Positions 59,426 to 64,000 of a stretch of 64,000 nt of DNA are shown here, piece by piece. The stretch comes from an uncultured bacterium (GTDB lineage: Bacteria > Bacteroidota > Ignavibacteria > Kapaibacteriales > UBA4661): contig CALCNX010000033.1 of assembly GCA_937899715.1 (NCBI GenBank), positions 53,339 through 117,338 of the forward strand, read 5' to 3'. The position numbers and the translations under genes were made by a program. Numbering within the stretch: position 1 is the stretch's first letter; each line of letters opens with the position of its first letter. The notes beneath the pieces were generated by a model. That model was not told the origin of the DNA. It made no database searches and was given only the letters and a program-made list of their open reading frames with translations.

Positions 59426-59547
59426 TTGACACGGATTAGACATGATTTCGCTGATTACACGGATTTTTTGAAGAATAATACAAATTGGTATTTGTAATGC
59501 CCTGCAATATCCGTGTAATCTGTGCAATCCTCTTCAATCCGTGTCAA
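59426..59547. repeat. 122-bp inverted-repeat element (family A)
   Basis: The left arm TTGACACGGATTAGACATGA (from 59426) with TTCGCTGATTACACGGAT (to 59464) and the right arm ATCCGTGTAATCTGTGCAAT with CCTCTTCAATCCGTGTCAA (59509-59547) are inverted copies of about 39 nt. A second copy of the same arm occurs at 63492-63530, so it is a dispersed family. It follows the ferritin gene. Confidence 0.8.
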
Positions 59548-59570
59548 AATTTCTTATCTTTCATTGCGCA

Positions 59571-59846
59571 TTACTTCTGATTAGAAGACTTAAAGCGGTG
59601 TTCTTCTGGTGCACGGAGCTTTTCGTGCTTGGTTTTGCGCCCCTTGACGCGTTCGCGCCAGAGTTTGAAGCTGGAAGTCTTCATGGAGCGTCGCATGAGT
59701 TTGCGGACATCATGCTCGCGTAAGCCAAATTGGGCAAAAATGGCTTCAAACGGTGTTCGGTCTTCCCATGCCATTTCGATAATACGGCTACTGTCCTCGG
59801 CGGTGAGAGTTTCAAGGGTCGCGGTTGTGATTTTAGTAATTTTCAT
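59571..59846 (-). CDS. TIGR03643/DUF2805 family protein
   Basis: The ATG at 59846 gives 91 residues. It matches a small Bacteroidota-type family recognisable by RIIEMAWEDRTPFEAIFAQF, GLREHDVRKLMRRSMKTSSF and LWRERVKGRKTKHEKLR. The first half looks like a helix-turn-helix and the second half is highly basic, so nucleic-acid binding is plausible but unproven. It is the only minus-strand gene in the last 17 kb and converges with ferritin across the inverted-repeat element. Confidence 0.85.
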   Translation of the reverse strand: MKITKITTATLETLTAEDSSRIIEMAWEDRTPFEAIFAQFGLREHDVRKLMRRSMKTSSFKLWRERVKGRKTKHEKLRAPEEHRFKSSNQK

Positions 59847-60081
59847 TGAATAATGCGTGATAACGTGACACAATGCTGTGGAGTGAACAGATAAATACAA
59901 ACAAGAAAGTGCAACATACAAAACGCAGCGCTTTTGGAGAAATTTTGCAATAAATTCTGTGAAAAAGCGTGGTAGAATGAAGCTAATACGTTAAGTTTGT
60001 AGTTCGTCATTTTTAAGCATATCAATATAGACACCAACACTCGATGGTCATATCGGGGTACTTCACTTTTATTGTAGCATC
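59847..60081. promoter_or_regulatory. Divergent intergenic region
   Basis: This 235-bp interval separates the DUF2805 gene from the efflux adaptor gene. I see no clear promoter consensus or hairpin. Confidence 0.25.
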
Positions 60082-61158
60082 ATGCAACGCTTTTTGAAGC
60101 CTGCTCTCATCACCGCTTGTATTCTTGCCGCTCTTGGGGCAATGTATCTTTACCAACGCAGTAAATCTGCAAAGACCGACAAACCCGAATCTACTGCCGC
60201 CTCTGCCGCTAAAAACCTACCGGTTATGGTAGAAGGCACTATTGCGAAAGCAACGATGATGTCTAGTGAAGCGCTGAGTAGTGGGACGCTGCTTGCGAAT
60301 GAGGAAGCGGAAATCAAGGCAGAAATTACGGGAAGGATTACCAAAATCAATTTCACTGAAGGGCAGACCGTGAGCCAGGGGCAACTACTCGTGAAACTCT
60401 ACGACGGCGACTTGCAAGCCCAAGCGCAACGTGCCCAAGCACAGTTTGGCGTGTTGCAAAAAACGCTGGAACGCGAAAAAGCATTGCTGGCAATACAAGG
60501 CACGAGCCAGCAGGGATTGGATATTATTGAAGCGCAATTTGCAGCTTCCCGTGCTGATATTGAGGTCGTAAAAGCAAATATTGCCAAAACCGAGATTCGA
60601 GCACCGTTTAGCGGTAAAGCCGGATTGCGTACGGTGAGCGTCGGTGCAGTCGTCTCGCCAACGCAAAGTATCACCACTATACAGCAAACGTCATCGCTTA
60701 AAATGGACTTTACGCTGCCCGAAAAATACAGCGACGATATTAAAGCGGGCATGGTGGTTAATTTCACAACAGAAAGCCTTCCCGATACACTCAAAGCCCG
60801 TGTTTATGCGGTGGATGCCAAGATTGACCCCGCCACACGCACCCTCCGCGTCCGTGCTCAATTCGATAACGCCAAAGGACGGCTTGCGCCCGGCGCATTT
60901 ACTCGCGTTCGCATTCAACTCCGGCAGCAACGAGGCATTATGATTCCAACTCAGGCTATTATACCACAAACACGTGGCAAAAGTGTCATCATATCGCGTG
61001 ATGGAAAAGCTGTTGTGAGCTTTGTGGAAACCGGTGTTCGCACTGCCGATAAAGTCGAAGTAATACGAGGCTTAGAAGAAGGCGATACCGTTGTGACGAA
61101 GGGGGTCATGTTTGTGAAACCACAAATGTTCCTCAATTTCACAAAAATTGTTCCCTAA
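60082..61158 (+). CDS. RND efflux periplasmic adaptor (membrane fusion protein)
   Basis: This 358-residue adaptor has an N-terminal signal/anchor (LITACILAALGAMYLYQRS), a biotinyl-lipoyl-like domain (EEAEIKAEITGRITKINFTE, then VSQGQLLVKLYDGDLQAQ), a short alpha-helical hairpin, a beta-barrel domain (LKMDFTLPEKYSDDIKAGM) and a membrane-proximal domain (RGIMIPTQAIIPQTRGKSVI). It would link an inner-membrane RND pump to an outer-membrane channel. Neither is adjacent: the next gene is kynureninase, so the pump is encoded elsewhere or the protein works with a shared pump. Confidence 0.88.
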   Translation: MQRFLKPALITACILAALGAMYLYQRSKSAKTDKPESTAASAAKNLPVMVEGTIAKATMMSSEALSSGTLLANEEAEIKAEITGRITKINFTEGQTVSQGQLLVKLYDGDLQAQAQRAQAQFGVLQKTLEREKALLAIQGTSQQGLDIIEAQFAASRADIEVVKANIAKTEIRAPFSGKAGLRTVSVGAVVSPTQSITTIQQTSSLKMDFTLPEKYSDDIKAGMVVNFTTESLPDTLKARVYAVDAKIDPATRTLRVRAQFDNAKGRLAPGAFTRVRIQLRQQRGIMIPTQAIIPQTRGKSVIISRDGKAVVSFVETGVRTADKVEVIRGLEEGDTVVTKGVMFVKPQMFLNFTKIVP

Positions 61159-61246
61159 TGTGCCTGATCCCTGTGGGCACCAGTGCAGGCTTGCAGGCAG
61201 TAATGTTTATCATGCCACGTAAAACCTCATTATTACCTTTTACATC

Positions 61247-62518
61247 ATGCTTCCTGTTTTTCACAATACCCTTGATTTTGCGCGTCAGCAAGACGAAGAC
61301 GACCCGCTTCAGGACTTCCGTCATCGTTTTCTTTTCCCGCAGCACAACGACCGCGAGGTTGTTTACCTGACGGGTAATTCGCTTGGCTTACAACCAAAAT
61401 CCGTCCGTACTGCGCTTGAGCAGGAGCTTTCAGACTGGGCAATGCTCGGAGTGGAGGGGCATTTCCACGCGACAAACCCGTGGTGGAAATATCACGAGCC
61501 TGTCCAAGCACCGCTTGCACGTATTGTCGGCGCAAAGCCACACGAAGTGGTCGCTATGAACGGGCTAACGGTGAACCTGCATCTGCTTTTGGCGACGTTC
61601 TATCAGCCTACCGAGGGGCGTTTCAAAATTCTTTGCGAAGCAGGGGCGTTTCCGTCCGACGACTATGCACTCGAAACGCACGTGCGGATGCGAGGCTTGA
61701 AGCCGGAAGAAGTGATCGTCGAAGTTGCCCCACGCGACGGTGAAAAAACACTGCACACCGAAGACATTCTCGAAGCAATACGAAGAGAAGGTAATCGTCT
61801 TGCTCTCGTTATGTTTGCAGGAGTGCAGTATTACACGGGACAGGTCTTCGATATGAAGAGCATTACATACGCAGGACATCAAGTCGGTGCTATGGTGTGC
61901 TTTGACCTTGCTCATGCCGCCGGAAACGTGCCGCTTATGCTCCATGATTGGAACGTGGATGCCGCAGTGTGGTGTTCGTACAAATATCTCAACTCCGGTC
62001 CGGGCGGTATTGCGGGGTTGTATATCCACGAAAAACACGCCACGAATAAGGATTTGCCACGCTTGGCGGGCTGGTGGGGTAATGACGAAAAAGAGCGTTT
62101 TCAGATGAAAAAAGGCTACCGAGCCGCCGAGGGTGCGCAAGCATGGCAACTCAGCAACGTTCCTGTGCTCCTCATGGCTGCGCATAAAGCCGCCATTGAA
62201 ATATTTGACGAAGCAGGAATGGAGCGACTCCGAGCGAAAAGTGAATTATTGACAGGCTTTCTGGAGTTTGTCATTCGAGATGTTGCCGGAAGCCGCATTC
62301 AGATTATCACCCCGAGCAATCCTGCCGAGCGCGGGGCGCAACTTTCGCTCTTTACCGAAAAAAATGGACGAGATGTGTTTAACTACTTGATGGCGCAGGG
62401 CGTGATGGTTGATTTCCGCGAGCCGAATGTTATTCGTGCTGCTCCTGCACCGCTCTACAACTCCTTTGAAGATGTTTGGCGCTTCGGTGAGGCATTGAAA
62501 GACGCACTGGCACAATAA
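61247..62518 (+). CDS. kynU: Kynureninase
   Basis: This 423-residue PLP enzyme of the aminotransferase class V fold hydrolyses kynurenine or 3-hydroxykynurenine to anthranilate or 3-hydroxyanthranilate plus alanine. Diagnostic segments are YLTGNSLGLQPKSVRTALEQ, FDLAHAAGNVPLMLHDWNVD, and the PLP Lys246 in WCSYKYLNSGPGGIAGLY. In the window there is no tryptophan dioxygenase, kynurenine monooxygenase or 3-hydroxyanthranilate dioxygenase, so the pathway, if complete, is scattered. It follows the efflux adaptor by 88 nt. Confidence 0.92.
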   Translation: MLPVFHNTLDFARQQDEDDPLQDFRHRFLFPQHNDREVVYLTGNSLGLQPKSVRTALEQELSDWAMLGVEGHFHATNPWWKYHEPVQAPLARIVGAKPHEVVAMNGLTVNLHLLLATFYQPTEGRFKILCEAGAFPSDDYALETHVRMRGLKPEEVIVEVAPRDGEKTLHTEDILEAIRREGNRLALVMFAGVQYYTGQVFDMKSITYAGHQVGAMVCFDLAHAAGNVPLMLHDWNVDAAVWCSYKYLNSGPGGIAGLYIHEKHATNKDLPRLAGWWGNDEKERFQMKKGYRAAEGAQAWQLSNVPVLLMAAHKAAIEIFDEAGMERLRAKSELLTGFLEFVIRDVAGSRIQIITPSNPAERGAQLSLFTEKNGRDVFNYLMAQGVMVDFREPNVIRAAPAPLYNSFEDVWRFGEALKDALAQ

Positions 62519-62606
62519 CGCAAATGGTAGTACGTTTCTGAAGAGTACACGCCCCAGCGATGGTTCCATCCAAGTCATATTTTCCGCAATATTATCCTCA
62601 TCCCGT

Positions 62607-62837
62607 ATGAAAATGCACATCAAACACGAAAAATTGCCCAAAGATGCTCGCCCTGAAGAAGGTGGCACGTACACGCTGCTGCATCAGGGTGCGCCTGTCT
62701 ATGCGGCAGAAATTCTGAAATATAGCGGCGGCTGCTGGGCAACTGTCCGCGTGACCGAAGCGCTTGATGCAACGCTTCCCTATAACTCTGGCGATACCTT
62801 CGATATTCGTGTGGCGATGTATGAGTTTAGCGCCTGA
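62607..62837 (+). CDS. Small conserved-looking protein of unknown function
   Basis: This 76-residue protein (ATG 62607 or the third codon ATG) has no signal peptide. It looks like a compact beta-rich domain: PEEGGTYTLLHQGAPVYAAE, then ILKYSGGCWATVRVTEALDA, then YNSGDTFDIRVAMYEFSA. I do not recognise a family. It is 88 nt after kynureninase and could be co-transcribed with it. Confidence 0.6.
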   Translation: MKMHIKHEKLPKDARPEEGGTYTLLHQGAPVYAAEILKYSGGCWATVRVTEALDATLPYNSGDTFDIRVAMYEFSA

Positions 62838-62956
62838 TGATAGGTGATTACACTTTTTGCAGAATTGGCTGCGTCTAAAAAAAGTGGTATATTGTAAATC
62901 TGTATCCCAAAAATTTGTACCGATTGGTATTTCTTGAGTTAGATGTTCGTATAAGT

Positions 62957-63430
62957 ATGCTCACTCTCGGCATTGTTCATTCCATGATTCATACGCTTCT
63001 TCTGGCGCTTTCTGCGTCGGGACGGAGTGCGGATGTGCATGAGCAATGGGCGCTTACTGTCGTGCGGCAAAGTATCGCCTCAAGCGTACAGGCAAGCGCC
63101 GACAAGCACGCAGAGAAAAATGCCGAGACCACTCATAAAAGCACACGTGCAAGAAATACTCGTACCCGGACAAGTGACCTCCGCCGTGTTTTCTTCGTGC
63201 CGGATGTACATTCTTCCCTAAAAATATTCGCCCTGCCTGATGCGTATAACCACACTTTGTGGGATGCTCCAGCAAAAAATGCGACGCTCCGAAGCATACA
63301 GGGCAGCGAACAGCTTATTAAAATTCGCAAGACCTTTACTATCTGTAAAGAACACACCTCGCAAACTGCGCATCTCCTCGCTGTTTCTACGCCTCCCGAC
63401 GATTACGACTTCCCGCAAGCCTCCGCTTGA
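62957..63430 (+). CDS. Hypothetical protein, doubtful
   Basis: The ATG at 62957 gives 157 residues with a moderately hydrophobic N-terminus (MLTLGIVHSMIHTLLLALSA) and an otherwise Ser/Thr/Arg/His-rich sequence containing a basic patch (KSTRARNTRTRTSDLRR). No family was recognised. The opposite strand also has open frames here, so coding potential is uncertain. It precedes a dispersed repeat and secA. Confidence 0.4.
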   Translation: MLTLGIVHSMIHTLLLALSASGRSADVHEQWALTVVRQSIASSVQASADKHAEKNAETTHKSTRARNTRTRTSDLRRVFFVPDVHSSLKIFALPDAYNHTLWDAPAKNATLRSIQGSEQLIKIRKTFTICKEHTSQTAHLLAVSTPPDDYDFPQASA

Positions 63431-63491
63431 TGCGGCTTTCCCTTTGATATTTTCCTTTCGTATGTCACAAGTCAAGTTTCATTCTTTGGCT

Positions 63492-63605
63492 TTGACACGG
63501 ATTGAAGAGGATTTCGCTGATTACACGGATAGTAATCGGTGCATAGACAAGTCGGTATTTCCGAAGCTCTCTGCCGGATGCGAAATCTTCAAGAATCAGT
63601 ATCAA
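63492..63605. repeat. Inverted-repeat element (family A), degenerate right arm
   Basis: The left arm TTGACACGGATTGAAGAGGA with TTTCGCTGATTACACGGAT (63492-63530) is almost identical to the arms at 59426-59547. A degenerate inverse (CCGGATGCGAAATCTTCAAG, then AATCAGTATCAA, ending 63605) closes the unit. It lies in the gap before secA. Confidence 0.7.
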
Positions 63606-63678
63606 GGAATAATGCCTTGAAAATTTACCTTACACTGACTATAAAATACAAATCGTATAACTCAACTTTATCAAAACC

Positions 63679-64000
63679 ATGCTGAAATTTATTGAAAAAA
63701 TCTTTGGAAGCAAACACGACAAAGACGTGAAACGAATGCTTCCTATCGTTGACGAAATCAACGAATACTATGCCGAGTACGACAAACTTTCCGATGATGA
63801 AATTCGTGGCAAAACCGCAGAATTTCGCGCTTTGCTGGCAGAGCGCACAAAAGAATTTGAAGACGAAATCAATAAACTGCGCGACCAGCTCCGAAACGGC
63901 GAGCTTTCCGGCGAGGAAATAAGCGACATCTACGACCAAATTTCAACGCTCCAAGACGAAGAATACGCCACGATTCAAGAAACACTCGACGAAATCCTGC
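63679..64000 (+). CDS. secA: SecA preprotein translocase ATPase, 5' part (runs off the window)
   Basis: The ATG at 63679 opens a frame of 107 complete codons that is still open at the window edge. It reads MLKFIEKIFGSKHDKDVKRM, then LPIVDEINEYYAEYDKLSDDEIRGKTAEFRALLAERTKEFED, the typical first helices of SecA up to the region before the Walker A motif. A charged insertion (about 55-100: INKLRDQLRNGELSGEEISD) follows, as in SecA of Bacteroidota/Chlorobi. SecA drives preproteins through SecYEG and would work with the SecD/SecF of this window. There is no clear Shine-Dalgarno upstream, as for many genes here. Confidence 0.92.
   Translation, partial: MLKFIEKIFGSKHDKDVKRMLPIVDEINEYYAEYDKLSDDEIRGKTAEFRALLAERTKEFEDEINKLRDQLRNGELSGEEISDIYDQISTLQDEEYATIQETLDEIL

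Noticed and set aside
1..64000. tRNA, rRNA, riboswitch and CRISPR arrays
   Set aside because: Reading the intergenic stretches on both strands I found no cloverleaf, rRNA segment, known riboswitch core or regularly spaced repeats; a covariance-model search would be decisive.

Overview
The window carries about 47 protein genes and no rRNA, tRNA or CRISPR array that I can see. It looks like a chromosome segment from the Bacteroidota/Chlorobiota (FCB) superphylum, probably a Kapabacteria-, Ignavibacteria- or Chlorobi-like lineage rather than a classical Bacteroidetes. The reasons are three large secreted proteins with type IX secretion (T9SS type A) C-terminal sorting domains plus a decayed fourth, at least one promoter of the TTTG/TAnnTTTG type, a DUF2805/TIGR03643 protein, and secD and secF as separate genes (they are fused in many Bacteroidetes). 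The taxonomic call is inference.

Layout. 1-9.7 kb: a methyltransferase-like protein, nuoI, a secreted NTF2-like protein, a HAMP histidine kinase, a GNAT acetyltransferase, an IgGFc-binding-type T9SS protein and a six-TM chemotaxis receptor. 10-19 kb (minus strand): circularly permuted ATP-grasp, DUF2459, a highly divergent PEP carboxykinase homologue with long disordered tails, a small unknown, a TonB-C-like protein and a tandem amidohydrolase. 19.5-26.9 kb: HtrA protease, porin, MiaE, methyltransferase, cyclic-nucleotide-binding membrane protein, an internally duplicated membrane protein and a split transketolase subunit. 27-37 kb: a TPR histidine kinase, an M16-like protein lacking its zinc motif, and a giant IPT/TIG T9SS protein. 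37-46 kb (minus strand): thioesterase, acyl-CoA ligase, ABC exporter, RecG and a T9SS protein. 46.5-64 kb (plus strand): secD-secF, STAS, dcd, lipoproteins, PASTA, DUF486, TPR-SASA esterase, outer-membrane protein, TMTC-like glycosyltransferase, ferritin, efflux adaptor, kynureninase and the start of secA.

The most striking object is in recG (41422-44310). An approximately 516-bp element encoding a RAYT/IS200-like Y1 (HUH) transposase domain, bounded by inverted palindromic REP sequences, sits in frame and on the same strand inside recG, between helicase motifs II and III. The reading frame stays open, so the gene predicts a 962-residue RecG-transposase-RecG chimera. Other notable items are the PEPCK homologue with substituted catalytic residues, proteins with degenerate active sites (M16, ABC NBD, first amidohydrolase half), several orphan complex subunits, and a few dispersed inverted-repeat elements of about 115-190 bp.

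Functionally the window mixes envelope and secretion functions (SecD, SecF, SecA, HtrA, T9SS cargo, porin, lipoproteins) with sensing (two orphan histidine kinases, MCP, STAS, cNMP-binding) and scattered metabolic genes. There are few long operons; most genes are single or in pairs separated by terminators.
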